Positions 10,020 through 23,033 of a stretch of DNA of 64,000 nucleotides are shown piece after piece. This stretch comes from Patiria pectinifera. Lineage: Eukaryota; Echinodermata; Asteroidea; Valvatida; Asterinidae. Every line of letters starts with the position of its first letter. Within the stretch, counting starts at the first letter, position 1. The position numbers and the translations under genes are program-made. The notes beneath the pieces were generated by a model. The model made no database searches. It was not told the origin of the DNA and worked only from the letters and a program-made list of their open reading frames with translations. Location: NCBI GenBank assembly GCA_029964075.1, contig CM057130.1, forward strand, positions 2,170,001-2,234,000, read 5' to 3'.

Positions 10020-11500
10020 TAAATGTGGTTCTCGAGTTCAAGTATAAAATCTGCAAGAAGTGAGCAAGCCAACAAATTTGTTACCTCTTACTCTGCAGTC
10101 ATGATTATTGACTTACTTTTTACTCTCCTGCGGCACACTTTTCCAATAATGTATGAATACTGCTAAAAAATTTCTGTGGAATCGGACCAACAGCCGTTGC
10201 TGCGTTCGTGTTCACGTCGCTATCACACCAGCTGACAGTATGTAGGAGTGAACCCAGAGCCGTATATTATAGGGCGCTGAGTGAACCACGGTTAGTGCGC
10301 CCTCTATAGAGCCTGAAAGCTCATCCCAGCTGGTGTTGCGCTTCCGGAACCTTGAAAAGAAAAAGTAATGTTCAAAAATTCTATAACTTGCAAATATTGA
10401 TTTTATGGTACAATCATTTCTTAAGAAATTCACCCCCCCCCCAAAAAAAAAGGCCTTTGTAAAATTGTTACTAGCATATAAACTTAGGGAAACTGATCAA
10501 TCGCCTTACGTCAAAGAGTAATATCGTGCCCAAAATGGACCTCCCACTTCCGAAATTCTAAAATACATGCGGATTCTGTGCAATTCGGTGTACTCGTACG
10601 TAGATGAAAATTTGTGAAACCATTTGCGGCGGTCATTAGTTGAATAATGTCATTTAGGATTTACATTTTTTTTCTTTTAATAAACTGGAAGGAATCATTA
10701 GCATTTACGAAAAAAAACATGTAAAGTGACCGCTGATAAGGACTGCATGCAAGCCAGCCCGACTAAATATAGAACCCATCGGTTGTAGGTAAATCATCAC
10801 GTCGTTATACATTCTCGTTCTCATGCAAGTACGCGAAAAGGGAGACCTAGGAACGAAAATGCTGGATGTGAAAGGTTGTAAAGCCGTTGTACAAAGCCGT
10901 CCATAATCAAATAGCCATACCAATCCCAGACTACATCCAACCAAGACTCCGTACAACACGGCAACAACATCAACACACACACATCATCACATCATCACTC
11001 GACTCTCGTTCACAGCAACTACAGGCAAAGCTTTTCCAAACTTTTTGTGGACTGGGCTCCTCAAGACATCATTGAGCTGCCCACTGTGGAGCAGAGCAAG
11101 GAGGAGCCAGCGCCTAGATCTAGGAGTTGACTTGACTTTTTACTTGCGCAAAATTATATAAAATAGTGGGGTGGTTACGTATAATAAATTTTTTTAAATT
11201 TATATTTATAGCAAAAGAAAGGGCAGCTTAAAAAATGCCCATAGGTGGGCTGCGATGGTGGTTCGGAAGCTCCGCGCGTTTTACTTTTACTTTCACTCAG
11301 CTCAGCGGTACGAGCTTAGCAGGGCACTTTGGCACTTTTAGTGTGATGTACGTATCGACGAATCCGGAAACATGGTCACTATACACTTCCGAGGGCCCTT
11401 CAATAGAAGACCATGAATAAATTGGATCTGTAATAACTCTTCTTCATTTTTGCAGTGTTGGACCTTCATAGTTTTGCAGGCCGTGATTGGTAAAAATGCA
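10020..11500. other. Intergenic, nothing recognised except old repeat fragments
   Basis: AT-rich DNA with only short frames. The 11430-11490 part matches 1630-1695 in inverted orientation. Confidence 0.4.
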
Positions 11501-11502
11501 AG

Positions 11503-11830
11503 AGAAGTGGGGGTGGACACCATCTTCCTATGGGGGCGCTGTTCAAATTAAAACAATTTCGGACAATAGGTGGCGCTCTTCAAGAGGCACAATTACAGAC
11601 ATTCACGTGACTTAAACAACAGTATACTCGTGAGAAAACAAAGGACGCTGTGAAAAATGGCACTCGTGCAAAAAGAAAAGGCAATCATTAAAAAATATTG
11701 CGGTGCAAAATAGAATTTTCGTCCCGTTACCTATTTTCACAGTCGCAATTTTGCTTCTATCAGTGTCACGAGTTTGCTTCTTTAAAATCTCTATCATGTT
11801 GAACTCTGCCACTTTGCACCCTCCCCCCCC
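11503..11830 (+). repeat. Dispersed repeat, copy 2 of a direct pair
   Basis: Partner of 9690-9955. It begins GTGGACACCATCTTCCTATG and contains CGGACAATAGGTGGCGCT. It ends in a C run at about 11821-11835. Confidence 0.75.
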
Positions 11831-11994
11831 CCCCCAATAGTTACGTTACTGTTCCGCATGCGCTATGCGTGCGTACGAAATGTTTGTGCAATGGTCATGG
11901 CGGTAGGCTACCCATAATTTGCAATACATTGTAGCGGACAAAAACGGGAGAGTCAGAACAAAAGTAGAAACGAAATGTAGGACTTTCCCGTCCA

Positions 11995-12065
11995 TGTGCT
12001 TCAATCCCGGGGGCTGGGGGTATATCCCCCCCACCACCACCCCCTTTTGTTGACCGAATGATGGG
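11995..12065 (+). repeat. G-run/TATATC/C-run dispersed repeat, copy 3
   Basis: Contains GGGGGTATATCCCCCC followed by C-rich DNA and TTTTGTTGACCGA. It is related in layout to the copies at 4060, 9955 and 26815. Confidence 0.5.
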
Positions 12066-12254
12066 CCATTGGATCATCCCCAAATCTTTGCAGTAAGAAA
12101 CAACAAAAATCCGGTATTGACGTTATCTTGTAACTTTCCAATGGCCCTAATGAATGAAATACAAATTTTGAAAAAAGGGAAAAGTTACAGTTTGCATTAC
12201 ATGTACATTTTATTTTATCTTGAACAGCGCCCCCTAGTGTCTCGTGGTGTCCAG

Positions 12255-12280
12255 CCCCCCCCCCCCCCCCCCCCCCCCCC
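12255..12280 (+). repeat. Poly-C tract of 26 bases
   Basis: Uninterrupted C run, longest homopolymer in the window. Such runs are prone to length error in sequencing. Confidence 0.95.
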
Positions 12281-12299
12281 GCATTTTATGATGTTGCGG

Positions 12300-13170
12300 T
12301 ATGGTGTCATTCCCCATCCTCGCAGATTTTATACGCCGTTTTTATATCTTTTTTTCACATCTGTTTAGAACGTATATTGTTAGTTTTTTTAGTTTTTCTT
12401 CATGTTTTCCTAACTTCAGCGGTTTTTTTTTAAATGATTACTTTTTTTTACAATTAAACTAATCTATTTTATGGCATTATGATTGTCGTTGATGTCGTCG
12501 ATGTGATACAGCACAATTGTATGCAAGTTGTGGATTGTTAAATGGACAGAAGAATGAAATTAACAACTGTTTAAAGTGAGGCCCATGTTTGACCAAATTA
12601 AAAAATTGACGAGGGAAAAAGCAAACCCGCAACACTGGCAAATCAACTGAATTTATGAGACTTTTTTATGCTACTCTTAATTTTATATTCATTGCGGGTT
12701 CCATCAATATGGTCTTCGGTATTTTGCATATATCTCGCTTGAGCGCACGCATGTCATCAATCGATCAGATGTGTACTCAAACAAATGCCTTCAATTGGAG
12801 CCATCGTGAGGCCAGAACGTCATTGTCGGTCTTTATTTATATTGACCATTTGATTGGGTTCAGGGATAGCTGAAGTATTTATTGTGAGCTCTGTAGGTCA
12901 ATTCGAATCTTTATAAAAACCAGTTCACCTCCCCCCCCCCCCACAAATCCCGTTGACTGCACGAGAAAACACAACCTTTTTATCACGAAACACGATTTCT
13001 TTATTTTCCAAAAATAAGTTAATTGACCATTGGAAATCACGTACGTTTCTTGATTTCTCCTAAATGACAGCAAGCCAGACGGAATAATTTCACAAGGCAC
13101 AAATAACATCTTTAATCCAAGTAACGTTTTGAAATAAGAATTCGGTATTTGACTTTTGGGATCAATGCAA
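12300..13170. other. Intergenic, no gene recognised
   Basis: AT-rich with a C run at about 12931-12942. Only short chance frames were seen. Confidence 0.4.
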
Positions 13171-13176
13171 ATGATC

Positions 13177-14601
13177 CTATATTATATATGCCTTTAAAGA
13201 AAACAAAATATATATGTATAAGGTCGATGACACAGTCAGCGCGTCTCCATTCTCCACGCTTCGTTTCGATTTCGGTTCTGCCTCATTCATATTGCTATCT
13301 TCCGTAGATAGCGCGGAGTGTAACATCGTTGGCACGCAGGTATAGCTATCCGACTTGGGCTTCGTGTATATATGCATGCACTCATCAGCCAGCCACGGCG
13401 AATAATGAGGTCATATACAGCGAGGTTTTTTTTTCATTGCGTGGCGTGGGGACAGTATACACTCTGCCTCGCCGCAGCAACGTGTATGCACTCGCTGTGC
13501 ACTCGCTGCATCTCCGATTTGCTGATCGTTGACGGGAATTTATTAATTGGAAAAACACATACTCGAGTTGTGGTGCACACAGACAGTGGGCACGGCACCT
13601 ATATGCCAGAAAACGAGCGTTTGTACTGTGGACTATATCACAAGCGACATGCTGACATCCGAAACAGGAGAGAAAAAATACATCACCTGAGAGTGCACAC
13701 GTGTAGACACTCGGTCCGTTCCCACTTCGCTTGAGCAAGCTGGACGCCTTGTTTGCTAAGTTCTGTCGCCTGTCACCTTTCATGCCAGTGAGGGGCAGTA
13801 AGATGGAGCTGACATGATTCGCGGCAAGCGATATTGATGCTGTATTGCTGTCATATTAACGGCTGGTGCTCTGACTACGAACTACCACGACGCCTAGTCC
13901 GACTGCTATAAGCTCAGACTGGGACGCGACATCGGCTGGTACAGTTTTTTTCTGATACGCGACGAGCTTAGATTTCGTGGGTAAAATAAGAGAGTCAGCG
14001 CGATATACACACCGGAGGAATGTCCTCCGCTCGTCTTGGTTTTGCTGTTGTGCCGGCACGAACGCGCCATTCTATACAGCTACCGCCTCGAGCCAGGATT
14101 TCACATATAGTATAATATCCCTGAATCAGCGTGCATTTATGCAGGTAGGTCGAGGGAGAGAGACAGGGAGAAAGCTTGGTTGCTACGGGTGTAATGTACC
14201 GCTGTCCTACAGCACTGCGCCAGATGAAGACCGGGCATCATCATCAACATCATCATGAGTGTGGCTTGTGTGCCATGAATACTACATGTTGTGCGCTATG
14301 CAGATGACGGGCAAGCGAGAGCCAACCGAGCTGAATTGGTCCGCACATCACGTCCGCGGCGGGGAAAACACGACAGTGGGTCTGCGATGTGGAGCACTGG
14401 ACGGAGGCAAATAAGGGAAGGAACTAGGTATATCATCTTCATCTGAATTTGGAATAATAAGCTCTCGCTGGTTCCCTCTTAGTTGACTGAATGGTTGTAC
14501 TTGCCATCCTGGTGGAGTTACCAGCTATCAGGATTGCATACAGCTTACTTACATCTCGGTGTGAAGAGGGAATGAGGGGGCCCAGGAGGATATATGACAA
14601 A
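13177..14601 (+). promoter_or_regulatory. 5' region of the GPR158/179-type gene, relatively GC/CpG-rich
   Basis: Base composition rises in G+C and CpG from about 13200 up to the coding start, and frames stay open on both strands for 100-130 residues. This is consistent with a promoter/5' UTR region rather than with overlapping proteins. No TATA box or initiator was identified. A minus-strand frame at 13177-13377 has protein-like composition but no recognised domain. The coding frame of exon 1 has a stop immediately before ATG 14491. Confidence 0.35.
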
Positions 14602-15722
14602 ATGTCGCCTCACGCAGCCCACACCATGCTCATGTGTGTTTACTTGCTTGTCTTATGTCATCACGGAAGTTTTGCCCGAGTCGGCCATAATGAAGACGAT
14701 AGCGGGTTTACAGAAGACCTCCCTGGACCGAAAGGCGTCGTCACGCCAAATGAGGAAACCAAACACCGTGCAGCAGAAGAGGCGGCCAAAGCGAGGATAA
14801 TAAACGGTAAGCTGGGGAGATATACTTCATTGGATGAGAAAACACGAAAATGGCCGAAAAGTGCGTCTGTTGTAAGCAATCAGCAACGGGTGAAGTATTT
14901 CAGCGAGCAAGATATTCACATTCAAGTTGGAAATTATCCTGGGGGAGACGTCGACAGCGACTCTCAACGTCGCTATGATGGCCGATTCTCACTATCGCGA
15001 ATGAGACGGACATCAACAGGCGATGGGAATGGTCAGCCAAGGCCGAGGAGAGGACCCACTCAAGCACAAGAAGAGTCCCTCTTGCAGTTTTTAACCCTCG
15101 TGAACAATAATGGACTCTGCAGGGAGGGAAGCGCCGTACCAACAGATACGGGTGATCTTGGATTAAATCTTACGGGCGATTTTTACAGTTCTTTTAGCTG
15201 GAACTCATTGGCGGCCGTTTACACGGCCAACCTGCTCAGTAATATTTACTCCAGGCAGAGATCCAACTCTAGTGTGTTCTACAACGCGAATTATCTATAC
15301 GCTTCCATCAGGAATAATGTGGAGAATTACCCTTCCGTCTCGGGATCCTGTGTGGCATTCGACACCTACAAGTTCGCCGAGGACAAGCAGCTGTACTCCC
15401 CTTGCGTCCACGTCGACATCTCCGGTGCTCTGGTCGAGCAGGACCTGGGGAAAATATACGACTATACCACCCGTAACTCCATCCATTATACGGAGTGGTT
15501 CACGAGGTTTACGAGCCCCGTAGTGCAGCCCCCGGAGGTACGATGGGGGCGTCTTATACCTCGGCTCAACGCAACAACCAATGGTACTCCCATTAACACT
15601 TCTTATGCGTTTGTTAGAGAGGATGATGGCTTTTGGGGGCCACCGTATCTAGACTGCAACAGGACCAACCGATGGCTAGTTACATACTCTGTGCCGTTCT
15701 TCGACCACAATTTTAGCTTCAT
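14602..15722 (+). CDS. GPR158-like: GPR158/GPR179-type class C orphan GPCR, exon 1 (N-terminus and Cache-like domain)
   Basis: First coding exon, 373 codons plus two bases. ATG 14602 is preferred over ATG 14491 (same frame) because it has A at -3 and starts a good signal peptide (TMLMCVYLLVLCHHGSFA). A linker rich in charged residues and Arg pairs (residues about 22-155) leads to a Cache-like ectodomain (about 155-373). That domain has the family hallmarks LLQFLTLVN, LCREGS, FDTYKFAE, YSPCVHVD, Y-EWFTRF, GFWGPPYLDCN and WLVTYSVPFFD. Several N-glycosylation sites are present (NLT, NSS, NAT, NTS, NRT, NFS). The donor is AT|GTGAGT at 15722/15723. In vertebrates GPR158 and GPR179 act at synapses and bind RGS7-Gbeta5; here it is the plasma-membrane receptor ectodomain. 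I cannot tell which of the two vertebrate paralogs it resembles more; a single pre-duplication ortholog is likely. Confidence 0.9.
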
Positions 15723-15810
15723 GTGAGTATATGCAACGACTTTATAAAATGCAGAGAGCCTTACTCTACCTTTATTTTTAATGTTATCTCAATTTTACCG
15801 TTTTACTGTA

Positions 15811-15854
15811 ACCTTGTAACTTGAGTTGTAACCTTGTAACTCAAGTTACAAGGT
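15811..15854 (+). repeat. Perfect 15-bp hairpin just after exon 1
   Basis: ACCTTGTAACTTGAG (15811-15825) and its exact reverse complement (15840-15854) enclose a 14-base loop. It starts 88 bases after the splice donor, so it would be part of the primary transcript. Confidence 0.85.
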
Positions 15855-17610
15855 GGGAGGTTTTGTAACTAGCAGGCATTTTTAGTTGGTGGCCGGATTG
15901 TCTCATATATCGCCTCGTTCTGGACAAATATAAGTCACTATAATACTCGCAGTTAAATTTTCAAACTTACAATGCTCCGTTAACAAAAACACATTTAAGT
16001 AAGGTACCTATAGTTGCAAGATTGATCAAACTCATCAAAGTTGTTGGACAATTTTAGTTCATCCAATGCGAATCTGATCAATTAAAAACAAACCGATTTG
16101 GATTAAATGACGGTCGTATAGTATTTAGAGCTACTTTCTAAAATAAACACTATCAACTGACTATATGGCTTATCTAAAATGTTTAAGAAGTAGGTTTAGT
16201 ACCCTTTCCTCAGAATTTACAGACTTTTTTTAACCTTCGCAAAGTTATAGAAAACTCCCTTCAATAATTACTACTGTACGATGTGAAACGGATGACAAAC
16301 AAGAATTGTTCTGAGAACACTATTCATGTCTTCATAATAAAGCGTTGAATTCTTAACATAAAAATTACGCAATTCTTCGTGCCGGACCTGCACAATTACA
16401 AAAAGAAATCTAGTCGTCAGTTCTCCTTATCTCCGAACAAAACAGTATCCAGCGATGATGCTAAATATACGCTGGTCTGAGCCGTCTGACGTCACGATGC
16501 AGCTTAGAACGTTGACCGGATCGGTCCACATCCGGGTCACAAAGCCAGGCGACGGAATTCAAAATACGTGGTAGCTGCGGGTTTCTTTTGTCAAATTAAT
16601 CACACACATTCGTTTTTGTTTTCTTTGTATTTGAGAATAACATAATTCTTTTTAAAGTTAAACACAAATCAAAATCAAATTTAAAAAAAAGAATACGAGG
16701 AGATAGTGGGAAAGCTAGGTTTGATAATAACAAATTCAAACATTCGTTACAAATGGCATTACGTCAAGGCATGAAATTAAAAAAAATCAAATGAGATTTT
16801 CTTTTAACAACCTGGGGGGAAAAATCAATTTAATTTTCGCAGTATTCATTTTAAAATTTAAATTGCTTGGGAGGCTAGAATATGATTATAGAAAAACACC
16901 TTTGAAGGAATGTTAGACTCGGTCATAAATTAAACTTGAGGTTTAAGCCCATGTGTGCCGGATGATCGCATGTCATGCACGTCCTCTATCGGATTCTTAA
17001 TTCACCAAGTGCATTCCGCGTTTAATTGGATAAGATTGGATGTGCCCAGCCTTGAAATTATAAAATTAAGTTAATCGCCACGAACGCTAAAAAAAAAAGA
17101 TATGCGGCTCACAGCTTTGGAGATATATCGGGAGCCGTGGTTTTGTACTGGCCTTGCACCTGTAAAATCGGCTTTGTGAAGCATGAGTGCCTGTCCATGA
17201 CCTTGAAATGCAGGCCGATTTGTGACAAGCTTCCAGGTAGACGTTTAAGATATACTGCTTGTGCTTATAATATTTTTTTTCTGAGTTTCACCCTGGAAAT
17301 ATTTTTTTTTTATTAAAGAAAATTCATTAAAACAGTTTAGAAGAAAAAGATTACAGTAATGCACAAATAGACCCGCGTTTATTTATGGGGTAATTACTGT
17401 CACAATTTCGCGGTCAATAGTTCGGTTTGCAAGGTAGACAGGTTCTCGCAACCTATCAGGATGGAAAATGTCGAGTCGGGAACCAGTCTACTCACAGTGT
17501 TTGTTTGTCCGTTAAAGTAGTCCGAAATATAAAAGCCGTTTTCTGAAGTTTTCAGACGCCCAAAAATGAAACAAAGTATTATATTTTCATGAAAATAAAA
17601 TATACAAGAA

Positions 17611-18403
17611 CACTGTAAAAACGATGTTTGGGTTTTAAATACGAGTTAAATGCGTTTAGGAATGTGTTTAAATGCTGAATGCTGATCCTTTTTAACGTCG
17701 AGAAACTAAACGTGTTTACATATTGAACGCGTTTGATGCCTAAACGCGTATCCACTGTAAACACGTACACCACATAGCTAAACATGGTTAGCTTTTGGAC
17801 ACATGTTTATTTACAGAGAATCTCATTACGCAGCAACTGACCAATCAGAACTCACGAAATTTGTGTTCACAAAAGTCATGTTAAATTGTGGCTTTTTGTC
17901 CAAAAACGCACTTTCTTGACCGTAATGTGTAATTATTTTAACAAATCCATGATACAGTTTCGATTTTTGCAAACATAAGTGAAACATCGCATTTTGTATT
18001 TAAATATTGAAATTATTCTTGGTGAAACCGTGATTTCATCAAGGCGGGAATAGCTGAAAATAAAACTAAATCACGACAAATTCGAGCATAATAGTAGGCC
18101 TATCATAGCATTTGTATATTCTACTTAAAGTAACGTGAAATAGGTTAAACCCCATTAAAGTCTGGCTCCTATTGAAGTTCCCACTTCTGTTAATAATTCT
18201 GTAAATATGCAGGTACTTTCTGGAAAGCTATAACGTACAACCGACATTATTTGAAAGTCGTTTAAATGCAAAACGACGAAAAACTACAAAAAACTCGTCA
18301 TGGGCTAAACATGTGAAAAAAAAGTGAGTATAAGATTAGCGTTTCGAAATGTCTTACTAATGGAGATCAATGGTTTATACTCCAAAACGCCATTTTTACA
18401 GTG
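17611..18403. mobile_element. Possible CACTA/EnSpm-like element, decayed
   Basis: Left end CACTGTAAAAACGATGTTTG, and right end on the minus strand CACTGTAAAAATGGCGTTTTG. CACTG ends suit EnSpm/CACTA elements, but no 2-3 bp target duplication is visible and no transposase frame was recognised. An internal CACTGTAAA word near 17752 complicates the boundary. Confidence 0.3.
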
Positions 18404-18944
18404 TAGAAAACTCGTCAGAAGGCAAAATAAATCGATTTTTTTTAAAGAGTCCTTACGGTACATCTTTAAACATTCCATAGTTAAAAGGAAGGTACATCTG
18501 ATCGGCATACGGTAAGTACAATCAGCATATGCGGGGATGTATTTCTTCACCTACGTAGGTTTTGGTAGTGATACCCAAGGGATCCTCAAATTGCCAATGC
18601 ACTGTAACCTGAAAGCCCGAAGACGCCTTATTAAAGGGACTCCTCGGATGATTGTCCTCGTATTTCATGGAATCTAGGAGGGAGAAAGTCTTGGGAATAC
18701 TTCTCTCCCACATCTTTGGATTCCCCTTTAGTGTTTCTTTATAAATTGGCTTAAATGGTCAAGGGCACCTATTTGCCATTACAAATATAGGTTTATGGCC
18801 AAAGCATATACGCGTTTATAAACGACCGATTACAAGTGGCTGCATAATTTATTTTCACAAAAGAAACACATTGGCGGTCATATCTAGTATACATGATAAT
18901 GAAACAAAATTAAGCTGTTACTGTTGACTAGTATACGGAAATTC

Positions 18945-19020
18945 ACACCATGGAGAATCAAACCACGGAGATCCATGCCACAGACATTCATACCATGAGG
19001 ATTTATACCATAGTATGAGT
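18945..19020 (+). repeat. Degenerate 15-bp minisatellite, about five units
   Basis: Units read approximately CCATGGAGAATCAAA, CCACGGAGATCCATG, CCACAGACATTCATA, CCATGAGGATTTATA, CCATAGTATGAG. Confidence 0.6.
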
Positions 19021-19837
19021 AAGTCTGTCTATACGCGCAGGCCCTTCAACAAATTTGAACAAACCCCCCATTTCTATAATTGTAATCGATTTATTGTTCT
19101 TGCAACTGATTTTTTTTCGTCATGTCAAAGGTCCACCTACAATTGTTTCTTTTTCTCGTGGTACTAATCGTACTTGTGGCACTTTTCCAACCAGTCTAAC
19201 TTGACATGGACTTTAAAATTTCAAGCCCCTTACTTACTTAAATAAAAAAACGAACAATGTAATAAGAGAAATGATTGACCCGCAAGCATGTACTGAGAGC
19301 ATGTCATTCATCAATATTCTAACTGTCCCTGATCACATTAAATCTGCATCAATCAAGTCCACAAAATAAACATCTTGGCAAAAGTTGTCAACTTTCCCGC
19401 CCAAACGGCGATGATTTCTACAGTCAGTGCATCGTGAGCTCGAGTCATATTATTTGATTAATCACCGCAATCCGAGGCAAAACACATTCGCACAAAAATG
19501 TATGGAACGCCGATGACGTGCTTTCATATTGAATGTTTGATTAATCCCATACAAAAACAAATGCCGGTGGGAAGTAGCAAATTAGAGCAAGTCGTTTTAA
19601 TAAACGACTGCGCACTTTGGTAATCATTCTCAATAAACAAAATTTGAATAAACCTATTGGAATACCTTCGGTCGTTCCAGCGATAATGGCTTTTGCGAGG
19701 AAGAATAATAAACACGCCAACGACACTGTGGTGTCTGCAGTAAGAACAAAAAAAATACAACCCCCCCCCCCAAAAAAAATATCTTTTTCTAAATAATAAC
19801 ATTCCGTCCAAAATACATGGCAAGGAGTTAAGATATT

Positions 19838-20177
19838 TTTAAGCTCTGGCAGGAGCTTCTACAAGTCACTTGGTGGTCGGTCTGTCTATCCACGGAAAAT
19901 TTACCAAAATATGCCCCCTAAATTTCACATAAAATTGAACTACCAAATTTACATGTTGGAAAAAAAGAAAAAAAAATTAAATACTTAACAAAAATGTTTG
20001 TAACAGTTTGAAAATGTGTTTATGAAAAATTTGTAAATGGAAGCAAAATATGTGCAGTAATGTTCTAGTCACGTGGTATTTATCACAAATTGCTATAAAT
20101 CTAGGTATAAATCTAGAGTATGATGTTCCATATGTGCCATCGGCGTCGCATTTTCGGGCGTCGCATTTTTAAGCTTA
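19838..20177 (-). repeat. Dispersed repeat, inverted partner of 48710-48862
   Basis: Two blocks match on the minus strand: 20126-20177 (AAAAATGCGACGCC, GATGGCACATATGGAACA) and 19838-19892 (GACAGACCGACCACC, AGAAGCTCCTGCCAGAGCT). In the partner copy the two blocks are nearly adjacent, but here about 235 bp separates them. Confidence 0.75.
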
Positions 20178-20244
20178 AAATAAACAGAGGAGTGAAGTCA
20201 TATTTGCTATTGATTTAATACACATTTAACAAAATGGGCGTCTG

Positions 20245-20401
20245 CAGGGGTGTCTATGGGGGTGGGGTGGGCAAATGTCCCCCGCACACCCTTGAAAAAA
20301 ATGATAATTGAGAATATGTTTGAGAAAGTACAAGGAATTTTCGGGGGAGAATGTTCTTTGCCCCCCCCCCACCCCTAGAAAAAATCCTGGCGACACCCAT
20401 G
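20245..20401. mobile_element. Short TIR element with G-run and C-run, 157 bp
   Basis: Ends are CAGGGGTGTC and, reverse-complemented, CATGGGTGTC. Inside are a G-rich left half and a C-rich right half. No target duplication was seen. Confidence 0.35.
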
Positions 20402-22699
20402 TGTTGAGGTGCAAACAATTAGTATTTGTACATGACATGATTAGCAGGACTGATATGTCATCTAAATCAGGTGTCACATCGGAGTTAGTGACAGTTTCAA
20501 TCACGTGATATTACACGTAAGCTACTACTCTTCTATTTTTTTCCTGGTAGGCATTAACGCCATATGCACTTCAACGAAAATCAACGATGTTTTACTTAAT
20601 GGCATGAAAATATTCGAACAGATCAGAGTACACTTTGTGTAGCCAGGTCAATACGTTAGATTTATTTCACTGGCCGTTTAATATTTTTTTTAAAAGCATG
20701 TAATATGCCAACTCAGCCTGTTTTTGTTTTTGTTTTTTTGGAAAGGCAAATACATGCACATATATGACATTTGTTTTCAGTGTTTTAAACTAAAACGTTC
20801 TGCGCGATCAATACACTGCGGTATGGAAGGTTCCATTTTGCTATATATCTTCTGAGTAATAGAATATTGTTTTCAATAAAACATGCATAGATTTCGCTTT
20901 TTTTACCTCAAGGCTCGTATCTTCAACCGTACAAAAGTATTGTTGTCACTACAATGTTTGTTGCAGTTCTCAAAAAAAATGGCTCCCGTGCAAAACCAAG
21001 ATCAGCCACCCAAAATATTTCAATTTGCCATGCTATCGTCATATGTGCTTGTATTAAACCGTCCAGAATTACTTTGCAGTGGAAATTCACTGGCTGCCCG
21101 GTTCTGTGCGGTCTGCACGTCAAGCTCGGTGATCCCCAAGGCAAAAAAAGGCTGTGCTCCGACCGTGGCTTTGTGCGGGCTCCTACCCCTGGGACACATG
21201 GATTACCGATATCAGAGCGCATTCAAAATTAGATGCTTTGCAGTTCTAAGTGTGCTATTATTTCTACGCGAGAATCTGCGCGTTGAACGGCTCCACACTC
21301 TTGTCATTGTACAACATTCAATGGCTATGTCAATTATGTGATTTTTTTGTCCTTAGTCATTCATGTCACTCTCGATTCTTTGTAGTAGGCCTACACCTGT
21401 TGGCTCAAGAAAATGTGAAATATCACCACAATGGACCTGTCCGTATAAGTGATTTATGTTCTACATTACCTTCATGGTCGAACAAGCGGCCGTATTGCCG
21501 TTTTGAAATCATTTTGAGATTCTAATTAAATTTTAAATTGAAACAAACTATGGCGATGTTGGAATAACGACGAGCTTCAGATTTTAATTTCAATGTTTGC
21601 GATCAATTTCATATTCATCTTTAATACAACAGCAAATAGTATGAATGAATAAGAATTTGCAAGTTCTTGCTGCAAGAGTTGTGGCAAAAGGGATATATTT
21701 TTCGAACGTTGTTGAATGAGGCAGTCGAATGATATAATTATTGCGACAGTGCACAGTTCAGACAGTGCACAGTAGTGAGCTGTCATTGCCTTTAGAATCT
21801 GCCAGTCAGTCATGCATTCAGAGATAGGCCTGTATCATTATCAAAATGTCTGTAAAGCATTAAGAAACCTGAACCCCTTTCTGTTCCTTTTGCTTTTGTT
21901 TTTATTTTAATTTGTGGTGTTTCAAGTGCTTTGTAGAACATGGAAATGAAAATTGAATGTGATCAACTATTTTTTTGCAAATGTATATCTCAATCAGGCA
22001 AATACCTGGTGTAGCGTGCTTATGCCGTGTGGCTTATAGAACTACATAATGACTAGCGATATATCTCCATGCATAGACGGTGCATGGCTTGCCTAGCTGG
22101 ATTAAATGCACCTGTTCATGATATGTTATTATCTTCAATAGCTAGTCCTAATTGCAATTTTACGGCATCAGATGGCCAGGTCATCCGTGTTTTAATGAGA
22201 CTTTGTGACATTTGCAGGCCACTGAAATCATCAATGCAATAGTATCGGTATCGATGCTGTTACATCAGTTCCGAGTCCTACCATTCTGTGCTCACTAACG
22301 AAGTAGTTACAATGAATGCCCCACTGTAAATAAGTCCGGGTATAATTACTACTTAAGTAATAGCAAGCGCTGGGTTTTGTACAATCATTCGGTATGCTCA
22401 ATTAAATTTACGTGATACAGCTCCTTGCTCATCAAGGTGGGTTGTTAACGCCGGCGCGTGGAGGCGTATATCTATTTATCCCAAGATACGCACACAACCG
22501 GCCTCTTCGTTAAGAGCACAACAGAATGCCTACAGCTAGCTAACAGGATCCCACTAACGAGTCTATTGTTCGATAGTCCCGCAAATTGTGTTTTTTCTAC
22601 AACATTGCATAGAGGCCCTGACATACGATTTAACACAGGGAAACTCATTATTTTGGCAACCGTTTATTGTATAAGAATTAAAGAAGTAGCGTCTCCATG

Positions 22700-22930
22700 C
22701 AGGGATTGGTTCCAGGGGGTGCCAAAAGGGTAATTTTTCCTAAAAAGTGGCCCAAAGTTTTTGACATTCGTAAAAAAAAAATGAATTAAAGCGACGGATG
22801 ACATTAATTAAAATAATAGCGGTGCCGTGTGGTGCTGTCGCTTCCTAATCAAACGAAAATAAATTGGGCAAAATGTCCCTGGGTGGGGCAAGCTGGGCTC
22901 CCTTTTTCTCCCACTGGATACGACACTACA
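22700..22930. mobile_element. Decayed hAT-like MITE candidate
   Basis: Left end CAGGGATTGGTTCCAGGGGG and right end, reverse-complemented, TAGTGTCGTATCCAGTGGGA are weak terminal inverted repeats of the GGATCCAG type. No target duplication was found. Confidence 0.25.
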
Positions 22931-23033
22931 AGAAGTCTAACGGGATTTCAAAAATACCTATTAGTTAGTATAGTAGATTTTTTGTATATTATTTTGCGGT
23001 ACTAAGCATGGAGCTAAGCGGATCTGACAGCAT

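Noticed and set aside
13372..13783. Overlapping frames of 120-132 codons on both strands
   Set aside because: They lie in the CpG-rich region before the receptor gene, where stops are rare; no domain or conserved pattern was seen.
20883..21341. Frame of 152 codons, plus strand
   Set aside because: No domain was recognised, and other frames on both strands are equally open here. There is no splice or start context, so it is probably chance or an old repeat.
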